NCBI RefSeq assembly: GCF_027579695.1
Contig: NC_083587.1
Location: 39,509,732 to 39,573,731 of the forward strand
Length of the DNA stretch: 64,000 bases
Source of the DNA: Neoarius graeffei
Lineage: Eukaryota; Chordata; Actinopteri; Siluriformes; Ariidae
Direction: 5' to 3'
Shown: piece after piece, positions 63,901-64,000 of the stretch
Layout of the letters: each line of letters begins with the position of its first letter
Numbering within the stretch: position 1 is the stretch's first letter
The notes under the pieces: generated by a model
Database searches by the model: none
Seen by the model: only the letters and a program-made list of their open reading frames with translations
Told to the model about the DNA's origin: nothing
Made by a program: the position numbers and the translations under genes

Positions 63901-64000
63901 TTGGTTAGGTATCTCAGTGTGTGAGCATTTTGTTCTCAGGTCAAGAATTTACCAAATTTCATTATTACTTATAGAAGGTCACGCTTCCCAGTTTTCCCTC

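Overview
The window is vertebrate nuclear DNA from a ray-finned fish. Spliced exons with GT/AG boundaries lie in AT-rich sequence full of fish-type transposons: tRNA-headed SINEs, LINE-2 3' ends with TGACTTGACT-like tails, Tc1-like elements, hATs, and THAP-linked elements. The repeat spectrum suggests an otophysan, possibly a catfish, but I cannot fix the species from sequence alone. Most apparent open reading frames are accidental readings of repeats.

Three genes can be supported. (1) At 11.58-15.33 kb on the + strand is a five-exon gene for a predicted 155-residue secreted, very basic, dibasic-rich protein that I do not recognise. It has a TATA box about 75 bp before its ATG. (2) From about 60.5 kb down to 20.25 kb on the - strand is the 3' half of acad11 (acyl-CoA dehydrogenase family member 11). 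Six coding exons are visible, including the terminal one with its stop. The 5' exons lie beyond the right edge, and roughly 70 codons expected between the last two visible exons were not found. (3) At 55.48-56.64 kb on the + strand is an uninterrupted single coding exon for ackr4 (atypical chemokine receptor 4). It is nested antisense inside a 22-kb acad11 intron, the same arrangement as in human.

Layout. 0-11 kb: intergenic repeats, including a Ty3/gypsy relic and a LINE-2 split by a hAT with a perfect 8-bp target duplication. 11.5-15.3 kb: the secreted-protein gene, with a mariner-type MITE in its last intron. 17.5-20 kb: a TA-flanked MITE and a ~175-bp tandem array. 20.2-32.6 kb: the distal acad11 exons among SINEs, Tc1 relics and a nest of three transposons. 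33-55 kb: the large acad11 intron, holding LINE, Harbinger-like, THAP, Tc1 and hAT copies and several SINEs with clean 12-bp target duplications. 55.5-56.6 kb: ackr4. 57-64 kb: a 151-bp tandem array, the acad11 exon at 60.4 kb, a nearly intact Tc1 transposon, a second Tc1 relic and a gypsy fragment.

No structural RNA genes, CRISPR arrays or prokaryotic features are present. tRNA-like heads occur only as parts of SINEs.
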